From Motiliproteus sp047633175 (GTDB lineage: Bacteria; Pseudomonadota; Gammaproteobacteria; Pseudomonadales; Balneatricaceae), in contig JBLIEQ010000005.1 in NCBI GenBank assembly GCA_047633175.1, forward strand, positions 1-64,000: 64,000 nucleotides of DNA, in the 5' to 3' direction. How positions within the stretch are numbered: position 1 is the first letter of the stretch; the number at the start of each line of letters is the position of its first letter. Shown here piece by piece: positions 26,413 through 33,957 of this stretch. Made by a program: the position numbers and the translations under genes. A model generated the notes under the pieces. That model was given only the letters and a program-made list of their open reading frames with translations. It was not told the DNA's origin and did no database searches.

Positions 26413-26706
26413 ATGGAGAGAATGATAGTGAATTCGTACTGGGCTCAGGTAACAACGGTATATGTCGAAAGAAATATGAGTGTCATAACTGGTTTTTATA
26501 ACCATCTCAACAAAGAAACCAAGGCTAGTAAAGTCTTAGGTATACATTGGAATAACTTCCCCTTATCGAATAAAATACTGAGTCCATGTGTCATTCCCAA
26601 AGGTGCACGAAATGCAATGCTATCTGGCCTTTTACATCAAGTGACTGTAGATGGAGATGAAGAACAAATAGTAACGATTACCAATGCAATCAAATTCTTT
26701 AATTAA
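26413..26706 (+). CDS. Hypothetical small cassette protein
   Basis: 97 residues from the ATG at 26413. A GTG at 26428 with GGAG nine bases upstream would give 92 residues and may be the true start. I recognise no domain, signal peptide or membrane segment. It lies 43 bp downstream of the second attC-like core in the position of the next cassette ORF and is AT-rich like its neighbours. Confidence 0.45.
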   Translation: MERMIVNSYWAQVTTVYVERNMSVITGFYNHLNKETKASKVLGIHWNNFPLSNKILSPCVIPKGARNAMLSGLLHQVTVDGDEEQIVTITNAIKFFN

Positions 26707-26828
26707 TAAACTAAACAATCACATTATGTTCGCCACTACGTGGCTGGGACGTCTTACCCTTCGCTAGTTCCTCACTACGTTTCAGCCGCTCTATAGCGGG
26801 CATTATATTTATAAGGAAGTATGATTTT

Positions 26829-27284
26829 ATGAAAGTAGGTAGATTTATTACAATCTCATTTATTGCACTTGGTGTTTCAGCATGTTCTAGCCCAGGTCCA
26901 ATGCAAACGATGTATGGGCCTATGAATACTCCTGTCTTTGATCCCGTTGTTATCGATACCGTCAAAGATGGATCAGAAAAAGTCCATTTTAAAGAATGGA
27001 CAACTATGTATGAGAATAAAGAAATTCAGCTATGGGGTGTCTTCTTTATCACAGATAATGGGGCGTACATGGCGAACTGGGACGCTAGGGGTTATGAATA
27101 TAATCTGAAGTACAAAATAGATGCATCTAATATTGCCTTGGTGTCTGATGAAAAAGTAGTTAGAGATATGTGGATTGATTCAAATCTTTTAGTCATTACC
27201 GACGACAAAGGTCATGAAGTTGGTTTTGCATTAAATGGAAAAAATGCAGCAAGAACTTTTCTACAAAATATCAGTGAAAAATAA
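26829..27284 (+). CDS. Small predicted lipoprotein
   Basis: 151 residues with a lipoprotein signal: KVGRF at the start, a hydrophobic core (ITISFIALGVS), and a lipobox VSAC with the lipidated cysteine at residue 19. The mature part has no family I recognise. The ATG at 26829 follows AAGGAAG. It is in the cassette-like island, same orientation as its neighbours. Its stop is followed by TATAACAAGCGCATTGAATC, which looks like the left half of an attC whose right half I cannot find. Confidence 0.65.
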   Translation: MKVGRFITISFIALGVSACSSPGPMQTMYGPMNTPVFDPVVIDTVKDGSEKVHFKEWTTMYENKEIQLWGVFFITDNGAYMANWDARGYEYNLKYKIDASNIALVSDEKVVRDMWIDSNLLVITDDKGHEVGFALNGKNAARTFLQNISEK

Positions 27285-27368
27285 ATATAACAAGCGCATT
27301 GAATCTGACTCCGTAAGCTCGTCGTATTTTTTGCAAAGAGACTCAAAAAAGTCGCCAAGTAGTAAATT

Positions 27369-27426
27369 AGGGTCAGGTCTAGCATTGTACCATTGAGTCA
27401 AATTCAACAGTGCTAGACTTGACCCC
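27369..27426. repeat. Imperfect inverted repeat, GGGTCAGGTCT family
   Basis: AGGGTCAGGTCTAGCATTG at 27369-27387 is the inverse (16 of 19) of CAGTGCTAGACTTGACCCC at 27408-27426, giving a compact hairpin of about 58 bp. The ends resemble those of the RAYT-derived MITE at 27878-28060, so it is probably another miniature element of the same broad family. Confidence 0.7.
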
Positions 27427-27520
27427 GGTGCAATAAAATTTGGTTTGTGCTCTTTTGTCGCTTGTTTTAACTATCTATCATTTTACTCTTAATACGGCGT
27501 TATATTCAATGGAGTGTTCA

Positions 27521-27814
27521 GTGTTTATCGTATCAATAACATATAAATCTGACTTATCAGAAGTTGATAGGCTTATCAGTGAGCATGTCACTTTTCTGAA
27601 AAAATATTATGCTTCAGGTAATTTTATTGCCTCGGGTCGTAAAGTTCCTCGAACTGGCGGAATAATATTAGTAAATGCATCTAACAAAGACGAAGTGGAT
27701 GCCATTTTAAAAGAAGATCCATTTCACATCGAAAATTTGGCAGATTACGAAGTTACAGAGTTTGTTCCAACTATGGCGGCAAAAGAGTTCGAAGCAATCA
27801 AAAATTGTATATAA
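27521..27814 (+). CDS. YciI-like protein
   Basis: 97 residues of the YCII-related family: MFIVSITYKS start, HVTFLKKYYASGNFIASGRKVPRTGG near 23-48, and DPFHIENLADYEVTEFVPT near 67-85. The GTG at 27521 is chosen because GGAG lies six bases upstream and the family starts at this point; an ATG at 27509 would add MECS. YciI proteins are small enzymes or binding proteins of mostly unknown function. It starts 18 bp after a GGCGTTATAT sequence that resembles a cassette junction, so it may be another cassette gene. Confidence 0.82.
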   Translation: MFIVSITYKSDLSEVDRLISEHVTFLKKYYASGNFIASGRKVPRTGGIILVNASNKDEVDAILKEDPFHIENLADYEVTEFVPTMAAKEFEAIKNCI

Positions 27815-27832
27815 CAGGCTGTTATATTTTTT
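27810..27832 (+). terminator. Possible terminator at the end of the YciI-like gene
   Basis: TATAACA-GGC-TGTTATA followed by TTTTTT, overlapping the stop codon. The stem is short and AT-rich, so termination would be weak. The TATAAC and GTTATA halves also resemble two attC cores brought together. Confidence 0.35.
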
Positions 27833-27877
27833 GGCTCCAGTAGTGACGCTGTATGATGCCGCAAACAAAGGAGCAGT

Positions 27878-28060
27878 GGGGTCAGGTCTTTGATTTATGA
27901 TCCAGGATAGGACTTTCTAGGAGGAAGGAGATGTTCAATGACCAGACCATTGCGACTGGAGTCTGCCAATGCCTTATGAAGGCTTATGAGAGCGGTGCGG
28001 GTTTACCTTTTTCAACGGTGAGAGGCATTATTAAAAGTCATAAATCAAAGACCTGACCCC
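27878..28060 (+). mobile_element. MITE derived from a RAYT (REP-associated tyrosine transposase), 183 bp
   Basis: Perfect 23-bp terminal inverted repeats (outer 12 bases GGGGTCAGGTCT) bound 183 bp. Inside, at 27938, a 13-codon frame reads MTRPLRLESANAL and then stops. This is very close to the usual RAYT N-terminus (MxRPLRxExxxALYHV), with the tyrosine codon replaced by TGA. The rest of the transposase is missing. It looks like an internally deleted, non-autonomous copy that could be mobilised only in trans. Confidence 0.8.
27938..27979 (+). pseudogene. N-terminal remnant of a RAYT transposase
   Basis: Codons MTRPLRLESANAL then TGA, within the 183-bp MITE. Only the first 13 codons of a Y1-type transposase gene are readable. 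A downstream piece in another frame (GLPFSTVRGIIKS near 28000-28040) vaguely resembles the C-terminal helix-turn-helix of longer RAYTs. Confidence 0.7.
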
Positions 28061-28311
28061 GTTGCCCGAAAGCTCCTGTGTTCATCAGCGAAAAGGCCGT
28101 TTTCATCGACGAACGCGTTGTAAGCTGTTATGGCTCGTTTATTCTCTTTAGCCCAGTTCCCAGCTTCATTTTCAGCCAGTTTCGCTCTTAGCGCCTGCTC
28201 TAAAGTGGCTGAAAGGTTAACGTTGAGTTTCTTTGACTTCTTTAGTAAGTCGCTGTTTAAACTTAAGTTAGTTGGTTTTTTTGGAGCGTTCAGATCATAT
28301 AGAGTTTGCAT
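28045..28311 (-). CDS. ccdA: CcdA-type antitoxin, orphan with altered C-terminus
   Basis: 88 residues from the ATG at 28311, which has AGAGGTG at ideal spacing; a longer frame to 28440 is not needed. Residues 1-81 match CcdA antitoxins (APKKPTNLSLNSDLLKKSKK near 9-28; WAKENKRAITAYNAFVDENG near 53-72). CcdA normally ends near this point and is followed directly by ccdB. Here the last seven residues (RATGSGL) and the stop come from the terminal repeat of the adjacent MITE, and no ccdB is present. The toxin gene was therefore probably lost when the element inserted or recombined. Confidence 0.85.
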   Translation of the reverse strand: MQTLYDLNAPKKPTNLSLNSDLLKKSKKLNVNLSATLEQALRAKLAENEAGNWAKENKRAITAYNAFVDENGLFADEHRSFRATGSGL

Positions 28312-28365
28312 GCTTACACCTCTGTTACAGGCATCTCTGTCATAGGTGCCTCTGCAATGCGTATC

Positions 28366-28406
28366 ATTATGCGCATAATTATAGGGGTGCAAATTTAACA
28401 AGGCAA
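28366..28406 (-). promoter_or_regulatory. ccdA promoter with palindromic operator
   Basis: On the minus strand TTGCCT (28406-28401) and TATAAT (28383-28378) are 17 bp apart. A 14-bp perfect palindrome ATTATGCGCATAAT (28366-28379) overlaps the -10 element, the expected place for autorepression by CcdA. Confidence 0.65.
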
Positions 28407-28444
28407 TGCTGCCGAGCTGCCAAAAGCGCCGGATACGCATGCAC

Positions 28445-28492
28445 CTGTGCAGGTTCGCACAGGGCGATGATGGCTGGGATTACATTCCAGCC
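28445..28492. repeat. Right flanking repeat of the island and a hairpin
   Basis: CCTGTGC-AGGTTC-GCACAGG is a 7-bp inverted repeat, and 28447-28473 is the partner of the left copy at 22043-22069. A second hairpin follows (GGCTGG...CCAGCC, about 28472-28491) between ccdA and the reductase gene. It has no clear T-run, so terminator function is uncertain. Confidence 0.5.
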
Positions 28493-28521
28493 CACCTTGG
28501 TAAGTCAGTCTTGTGATCAAC

Positions 28522-30789
28522 TTAATAAACATCTTCAAGATAGCGTCCCTTCTCCTTGAGCGTCTGGACATCGATGCCGAGTGGCGCGATAACCTCGTCC
28601 AGCGCTGCCATCACGCTGTTCGCCATATTCCTACCGCCGCACACCAGGATCTGGGCATCCATCTCTATCAATCGCCGTAGTTCCGCGCCATCCACGGCGA
28701 TCTTGTCCTGCACATAGGCGCGCTCTTCGGCGCGGGAGAATGCGGCGTGCAGTGAGGTCAGCCGCTTATCCTGGAGATAGCCGTTGAGTTCAGGCTCATA
28801 GAGGAAATCAGACTGCGGAGAACGTCCACCCCAATAGAGGTGCATGGGGTGATGGGCGATGTTGTGGCGGATGAAGCCGACCAGCGGTCCTATGCCGGTG
28901 CCTGCGCCGATCAGCACTATCGGCGCCTTGCCGAAGGCGGGGCGGAAGCTCGGGTTGAACTTGATAAAGGCCTCGATCGTGTCGCCCTTCGCCAGCGCAT
29001 GGAGGAAACCCGAGCACAGGCCACCCGGATGCTGGCGCACGCAGATCTCCAGGACGCCATCCGTCGATGCCGAGGCCAGGGAATAGAAACGCGGTACGTC
29101 ACTGTCCGGCGGCAGGATGCCGACCAGATCGCCGGCCTCGAACTGCGGCAGGCCGGTGCGTCCCCGCAAACGGCTTAGCAGATCGCTGCGGCCATTCTCG
29201 AGTGCCTTGAAGCGCAGTACGGCTGTCGGAGCTTGGACGGCGGCACCGTAATCCACCCGCTCGACCAGTGCCAGTGTGGTGCTGCGTGGATGCGTCGGGC
29301 TGTGTTCCAATGTCAGTTCGATGCCGAGTACCTCGGCCACCGCGTTGCCCCAGCGGGCGAACTCCTGCGGCGACTGCCGGTTAATCGTCTCGAGCGGCAG
29401 CAGCTGCGGCCAACCCCTGGCGGCCAGAGCTGCCTCGACCTTTTTGGCGAACCCGCAGAACTGAGGGAATTGCCGATCGCCAAAGCCCAGCACGGCAACG
29501 GGGAGTTGGGGGCTCTCGGAACTCTCTATCATGCTCTCAAGCCGTGCCAGAAAGCGGTTGGCCGAGGCGGGGGCATCGCCATCGCCATAGGTCGCGGTGA
29601 GGATAAACAGCCGTTTCGCCTGCGGATAATGACTCTCAAAGCGGCTCTCTAGGCAGCTCTCTAGGCAGTTCATCGAGGTGGTATGAACCCGATGTCCGGC
29701 CTGATTAAGGGCATCATGCAGGGTCTTGGCAAACCCCCAGGTGCTGTTGCTTTCACTGCCGACCAGTATCAGGCTGTCTGCAAGACGGGGGGCGCTGTTG
29801 TTGTTAGCGATAGTGTCGATCGTGGTGGCCGATTGTCTACGCTGCCACCAGATCCCGATGCCGGTCCAGGTCATCAGCGGCACGCTGAGTGCACTCAGGC
29901 CCAGCAGTAACCCGAGCCACCATAGCCCTTCGCCGGTGTGCAGGCTGTAGATCAGCTCGTAGAGTTTCTGCGTTCGGCTATGAGGCTGGAAGGACAGTAG
30001 TTGACCGCTCGACTGATCAACAAAGCCGCTACCCTGAGCGGTAGTGACCGAATACACATCATTACTATCTTTCGGGTACGGATATACCAGCTCTCTTAGT
30101 TCGGTGACAGGGATGGTTTTTAATGCCGCCAGGTTGTGAGCGGCTGCAGGCACACCGCCATGGACCGTCTCTGGGAAAGCAGGTTCGGCGGCTTGATCTC
30201 CTGGGATTAGTTCGAAGGTCACGGCGGACATATACAGGCCGGTGGTGGCCGATAGCAACAGTCCTAGCAGGGCTATGCGTCCTGCTTGAGCATGTAAACG
30301 CTGTCCGAAAGGGCCTTGGATCGGTCTGAAAATATGGCGCCAACCGCCCAGCCGGTTCGCCAGCATGAAGGCCCCCGACAAGGTTAACAGCAGCATAAAC
30401 AGCGCGCCGATGCCCGCGGCAACCCGTCCGGGGGTATCTAGCAGGTAGGAGCGGTGCAGATTTTTCACCCAGACCATGATGGGTGACGTTGAATAAGGCC
30501 CGAGGGTGATGCCCGTCAGTGGATCGATCCGATCGGCCCCGGTCCGTTCGCCATCGTAAAAGTAGACGACAATGCTGCCCGAGGGGCTTCGCTGTATCTG
30601 CTCCGCCCCCGGGTAGTCAGATGCCAGTTTGGCGGTTAACTCGGCAACGCTGATCGATGCTGTGCCCGCGACCCTGGCCTGGGCACGCTCCAACGCCGGA
30701 TTGACCGCCAGGACAGCACCCGTGATGGAGAGCAGGATCACCAGCAGTGTTGCCAGCAGGCCAGCCAGGGAATGAAATTTACGTAGCAT
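28522..30789 (-). CDS. PepSY-membrane / flavodoxin / CysJ-type reductase fusion
   Basis: 755 residues. The N-terminal PepSY-TM region (about 1-345) has four membrane helices near 8-30, 125-145, 165-190 and 290-315 and a periplasmic PepSY-like part. A flavodoxin domain (about 350-490; GSESNSTWGFA and LTATYGDGDAPAS bind FMN) follows. The FAD-binding part carries PRFYSLAS near 572 and the NAD(P)-binding part IGAGTGIGPLVGF near 635-647 plus a CGGRNMANSV motif near 715. It would pass electrons from cytosolic NAD(P)H through FAD and FMN to the membrane, possibly reducing ferric or other extracytoplasmic substrates. It is the last gene of a four-gene redox cluster, 19 nt after the DUF2271 gene. Confidence 0.88.
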   Translation of the reverse strand: MLRKFHSLAGLLATLLVILLSITGAVLAVNPALERAQARVAGTASISVAELTAKLASDYPGAEQIQRSPSGSIVVYFYDGERTGADRIDPLTGITLGPYSTSPIMVWVKNLHRSYLLDTPGRVAAGIGALFMLLLTLSGAFMLANRLGGWRHIFRPIQGPFGQRLHAQAGRIALLGLLLSATTGLYMSAVTFELIPGDQAAEPAFPETVHGGVPAAAHNLAALKTIPVTELRELVYPYPKDSNDVYSVTTAQGSGFVDQSSGQLLSFQPHSRTQKLYELIYSLHTGEGLWWLGLLLGLSALSVPLMTWTGIGIWWQRRQSATTIDTIANNNSAPRLADSLILVGSESNSTWGFAKTLHDALNQAGHRVHTTSMNCLESCLESRFESHYPQAKRLFILTATYGDGDAPASANRFLARLESMIESSESPQLPVAVLGFGDRQFPQFCGFAKKVEAALAARGWPQLLPLETINRQSPQEFARWGNAVAEVLGIELTLEHSPTHPRSTTLALVERVDYGAAVQAPTAVLRFKALENGRSDLLSRLRGRTGLPQFEAGDLVGILPPDSDVPRFYSLASASTDGVLEICVRQHPGGLCSGFLHALAKGDTIEAFIKFNPSFRPAFGKAPIVLIGAGTGIGPLVGFIRHNIAHHPMHLYWGGRSPQSDFLYEPELNGYLQDKRLTSLHAAFSRAEERAYVQDKIAVDGAELRRLIEMDAQILVCGGRNMANSVMAALDEVIAPLGIDVQTLKEKGRYLEDVY

Positions 30790-30808
30790 GTCGGGCTCCC
30801 GTCAGCCG

Positions 30809-31291
30809 CTAAAACGAGTAAGTGAAGGCGTGGACGTAACCGCGCCCCGCGGTAACTTTACCGGCACCCTCAGTGGTTAAGGGCACTAGGATGTCGTTAC
30901 GGTTGTCGCGCATATCTTCGACGGCTGAATCTATTCTGAGCTGAAAGCCTGAATCTATGTACGTATCCGCCAGATCGAGGGTGACTGTTAGGGTCTTACC
31001 CGCCGTCACGCTGGCGCCACTCAGGCCATCATATTCACTTCTTTGCAGGCCGCTGCCGCGCGCCCAGCCGCTCAGATGTTTGTAATATTTTGACTTCTGT
31101 CCGGCGATCCACAGCGTCTGCTGATACTGTCCCTGGGCATCGGTTATATAGATCGCCAGATAGGCGCCGTCACCGCCATAGTTTTTCAGTTCGGTGGACA
31201 GGGCTACTTCGCGTGCCGAGGCCTGAGTGCACAGGATCGAGGCACCGAGTAAGCAGAGTGCTGTTGCGTGTCCCCTTGTTAAACGTTTCAT
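30809..31291 (-). CDS. Secreted DUF2271 protein
   Basis: 160 residues with a signal peptide of about 26 residues (LCLLGASILCTQASA then REVALS). The mature domain, with LAIYITDAQGQYQQTLWIAG near 46-65, GLSGASVTAGKTLTV near 88-103 and a terminal GYVHAFTYSF, matches DUF2271. This is a periplasmic family that recurs next to PepSY/flavodoxin reductases and ApbE-type proteins. It is probably a periplasmic partner of the reductase encoded 19 nt downstream; its ligand is unknown. Confidence 0.85.
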   Translation of the reverse strand: MKRLTRGHATALCLLGASILCTQASAREVALSTELKNYGGDGAYLAIYITDAQGQYQQTLWIAGQKSKYYKHLSGWARGSGLQRSEYDGLSGASVTAGKTLTVTLDLADTYIDSGFQLRIDSAVEDMRDNRNDILVPLTTEGAGKVTAGRGYVHAFTYSF

Positions 31292-31314
31292 CGTATTCTC
31301 TCCCTGCTACTTAT

Positions 31315-31719
31315 TTATTGAATGTTGACCCTGGGTTTGTTTTTGAGGGGTTGGCTTCCAGAATTTATAGACGCATCCGATTTTTGATAATCCTCTCTGC
31401 TGCCTGGCTCCAGGTAGTCGGACGCGTCATCGGAGTCATTAAATTTAATTTCAAGCTCGACGATTCTCAGTGACGCGGGAGAGAATTTAGCTTCGACGCG
31501 ATGACCCCGGCGATCATAGCCCCTGACTTCATAACAGCCATCGTCGACCTTGATCCGCTTAACGTCCCAGCCGCGGTCGTGCATCTTTTGGCGTAGTTGT
31601 TCACGAGGTTGCCACTCCGATACGGGGTCGCTGCAGTCGTCGTCTGCCAGGGCCGCGCCACTGATTAGAAATGAGCCGATAAAGGCTGTGATTAGGGTGT
31701 TGTTTAGAGTTTTTTTCAT
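31315..31719 (-). CDS. Small secreted PepSY-domain protein
   Basis: 134 residues with a signal peptide ending near ALA-DDDC. The PepSY-like core (QLRQKMHDRGWDVKRIKVDD near 42-61, then CYEVRGYDRRGHRVEAKFSP) is followed by a low-complexity tail. Single-domain periplasmic PepSY proteins of this kind accompany membrane reductases. It sits between the ferric-reductase-like gene (64 nt upstream) and the DUF2271 gene (23 nt downstream), probably in one operon. Confidence 0.82.
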   Translation of the reverse strand: MKKTLNNTLITAFIGSFLISGAALADDDCSDPVSEWQPREQLRQKMHDRGWDVKRIKVDDGCYEVRGYDRRGHRVEAKFSPASLRIVELEIKFNDSDDASDYLEPGSREDYQKSDASINSGSQPLKNKPRVNIQ

Positions 31720-31783
31720 GATATTGGTCCTTTTTAATGATCAAGGGTCTCTGAACGCGGATTAAGCTCAAAGCTGTGTCTTT

Positions 31784-33118
31784 TTATCGGAGTTCGAAGG
31801 CTTCCTTATGAAAGGCTAATGAGCCTTCTAACCTTTCCCGTAACTCTTTCTCTAAGGTTTTGGCCCAACCGGTGGGTCCACAAAACCACACTTCCAGCGC
31901 TCCTTTTTTTGAATGCTGAGTGATAAGTTGCTCTGAGGTAAGTTTTTCTCCCTGAAGGCTGTCATAGATATGCAGTTGAATACCGGCTAAGCGGCTACAG
32001 CTTTGTTGTAAACGTGCAACGAAGGGGTCTGTTGCCCGATCACGGGTGGCGTAGTGCAACTGAGCGACGGGACTCTGGTCTGGCTGCTCTTGTAGCGCTT
32101 CAAGCCAGGCTAAGAAAGGGGTAATGCCGATGCCGCCGGCTATCCATAGCTGCTCGGCATGGGCGTTGCGGCGCTTGAAATTAAAGCGGCCATAAGGGCC
32201 TTCGACGGTGACTGCCTGACCGACTTTCAAACTCTGATCCAGGCGTTTGGTATAGTCACCCAGCGCCTTGATCTGGAAACTGAGCCGGCCATTACCCTGA
32301 TCCGAACTGGCAATGGTAAAAGGGTGAGCCCCTTCGAATGGATCTAGCGTCACAAAAGCAAACTGTCCGGCACGATGGCCGTGCCATTTTTTACCGAGCT
32401 GACAGCCGACCTCGGTGATGCCCTTGGTTAACGTCGAGACGTTAGTAATAGTGCCCTGCACCTGACGTGACTGCCCCAGTTTGCCGCGCAGCGAAAGTAT
32501 GGCGGCTAAGCTTCCGCCGGTCAGTAGCAGCGCCATCAGCACGCCTACCGGTTGTTGCCACCACGCCAGGGGTGCTAACCAGACCGTGTGAAATACCAGC
32601 AACAGATAGAGGGCAGGCATGGCACGGTGCAGGTAACTCCAGGGTTTGTAAGGAAAACGTTTCCAAAGGCTAAGCACGACCATGGCCACAACCAGATAGA
32701 AGGCCCATTCCCCAACATCTTCGGAGCTGTCTCTCATCAGCTCGACAAAGCCTGAAAAATCCTCCTTCGGTAGGCGACTTTCACGTCCAAACAGTGACTC
32801 AACCACGTCATCGCCCATCTCGATCAGCCAATGAAGGACGGCGAAAACAACGGCCAACATCCCTGTCCAGCGGTGCAGGCGGTAGAGTTGATCGAGACCC
32901 TTAAAGGGTGTCTCTAACCAGGCCGGCCGGGTAGAGAGCATCAGGGTCACCGACATCAGGCCGATAGCCAGCAGTCCGCTAAGATAGAAAGCCCCGGTAT
33001 AAATTTCCCAGGGCAGGGATGCCGTCGGTGCTGTGTTCAGGCTGCGACTCCAGGCCCAGGCAAGGATAATACCTGCCGTTATGATCGCTAGCGTCGTACT
33101 GAGTCTTAGGTTTTTCAC
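31784..33118 (-). CDS. Ferric-reductase-like membrane flavoprotein
   Basis: 444 residues. The N-terminal membrane domain (about 1-210, six helices) has paired histidines on two helices (YRLHRWTGMLAVVFAVLHWL near 82-101; LHRAMPALYLLLVFHTVW near 163-180), as in haem-binding ferric reductase/NOX proteins. The C-terminal FNR module has an FAD-binding HPFTIASS near 268-275 and an NAD-binding GGIGITPFLAWLEAL near 327-341. It would move electrons from NAD(P)H across the membrane. It is the first gene of the redox cluster and is divergent from the two-component genes. Confidence 0.88.
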   Translation of the reverse strand: MKNLRLSTTLAIITAGIILAWAWSRSLNTAPTASLPWEIYTGAFYLSGLLAIGLMSVTLMLSTRPAWLETPFKGLDQLYRLHRWTGMLAVVFAVLHWLIEMGDDVVESLFGRESRLPKEDFSGFVELMRDSSEDVGEWAFYLVVAMVVLSLWKRFPYKPWSYLHRAMPALYLLLVFHTVWLAPLAWWQQPVGVLMALLLTGGSLAAILSLRGKLGQSRQVQGTITNVSTLTKGITEVGCQLGKKWHGHRAGQFAFVTLDPFEGAHPFTIASSDQGNGRLSFQIKALGDYTKRLDQSLKVGQAVTVEGPYGRFNFKRRNAHAEQLWIAGGIGITPFLAWLEALQEQPDQSPVAQLHYATRDRATDPFVARLQQSCSRLAGIQLHIYDSLQGEKLTSEQLITQHSKKGALEVWFCGPTGWAKTLEKELRERLEGSLAFHKEAFELR

Positions 33119-33158
33119 TTTAAGCGTCCGTTTAGTTACCGGACTTCTACTTTAGCGT

Positions 33159-33229
33159 GCGTTCCTGACAGCAGCCTTAAGAGGTAAAATAAGGCATTGT
33201 TAATACGTTCAGTTGGTTGTCAGGAACGC
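33159..33229. promoter_or_regulatory. 12-bp inverted repeat in the divergent promoter
   Basis: GCGTTCCTGACA (33159-33170) and its exact inverse TGTCAGGAACGC (33218-33229) flank a 47-bp AT-rich segment between the reductase operon and the response-regulator gene. The placement suggests two regulator-binding half sites controlling both directions. The adjacent OmpR-type regulator is the natural candidate. Confidence 0.6.
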
Positions 33230-33297
33230 GGGTTAGAGTCACCCTGAGAAAGTATAGGGTGCACATAGGGAAGATAGAGCGAACAGAAGGGGAAGAG

Positions 33298-33957
33298 ATG
33301 CGGATATTATTGGTAGAGGATGCCGAAGGCTTAGGCGAAGTTATCCAAGATCAGATTGCAGATGAGGGGCATGCCGTCGACTGGGTACAAACGATTGCCC
33401 ATGCCCGGGCCAGTCTCCATACCACCCACTATGATTTGATGCTTCTTGATCTGATGTTGCCAGACGGCAACGGTATCGATCTGTTAATAAAGATACGCAA
33501 CGCCGGCGAGATAACCCCGGTGATTATCTTAACCGCCAGAGATCAGATCTCTGATCGTATCAAAGGACTGAATGCGGGTGCCGATGATTACCTGGTAAAA
33601 CCCTTCGACCTGTCCGAACTCTCGGCCCGCATCGCGGCGGTCGCAAGGCGCTATGCCGGTAACCCCAATCCTCAGCTTAAAATAGGCCCCCTGGATATCG
33701 ACCTCAGCAGGCATCAGGTGTGCCGTGCTGGTGAGTCGATCAATTTAACGGCGCGGGAATGGGCCCTGCTGGAAGCCTTTATCCAAAGACCTGGTACGTT
33801 GCTTTCAAAAGCACAATTAGAAGATCATCTGTATGCCTTCGGCTCTGAAATAGAAAGCAATACCATCGAAGTGTACATCAGTCGCCTGCGCAAGAAACTG
33901 GGGCGGGATCAGTTCGAGACAGTGCGCGGCCTGGGATACCGAATAAGATGCCAGTGA
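33298..33957 (+). CDS. OmpR-family response regulator, QseB/PmrA-like
   Basis: 219 residues from the ATG at 33298, preceded by AAGGGGAAGAG; a longer frame from 33217 adds 27 unrelated residues. The receiver domain has acidic E7-D8, phospho-acceptor D51 (LMLLDLMLP), T79 and K101. The C-terminal winged helix has NLTAREWALLEAF and the VYISRLRKKLG recognition region. It overlaps the kinase gene start by 10 nt. With that kinase it probably controls the divergent PepSY/reductase operon. Confidence 0.93.
   Translation: MRILLVEDAEGLGEVIQDQIADEGHAVDWVQTIAHARASLHTTHYDLMLLDLMLPDGNGIDLLIKIRNAGEITPVIILTARDQISDRIKGLNAGADDYLVKPFDLSELSARIAAVARRYAGNPNPQLKIGPLDIDLSRHQVCRAGESINLTAREWALLEAFIQRPGTLLSKAQLEDHLYAFGSEIESNTIEVYISRLRKKLGRDQFETVRGLGYRIRCQ

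Noticed and set aside
26717..26814. Possible third attC between the small ORF and the lipoprotein gene
   Set aside because: It begins ACTAAAC and ends GGGCATTATAT, roughly where attC cores would be, but I cannot pair the arms and the right core lacks GTT.
27293..27313. Left half of an attC (TATAACAAGCGCATTGAATC) after the lipoprotein gene
   Set aside because: No matching right arm is found before the palindromic element or at the GGCGTTATAT junction near 27494; kept only as a hint.
27931..28056. Short ORF starting MFNDQTIATG inside the MITE
   Set aside because: It overlaps the RAYT remnant in another frame and is bounded by the terminal repeats; best seen as decayed transposon sequence.
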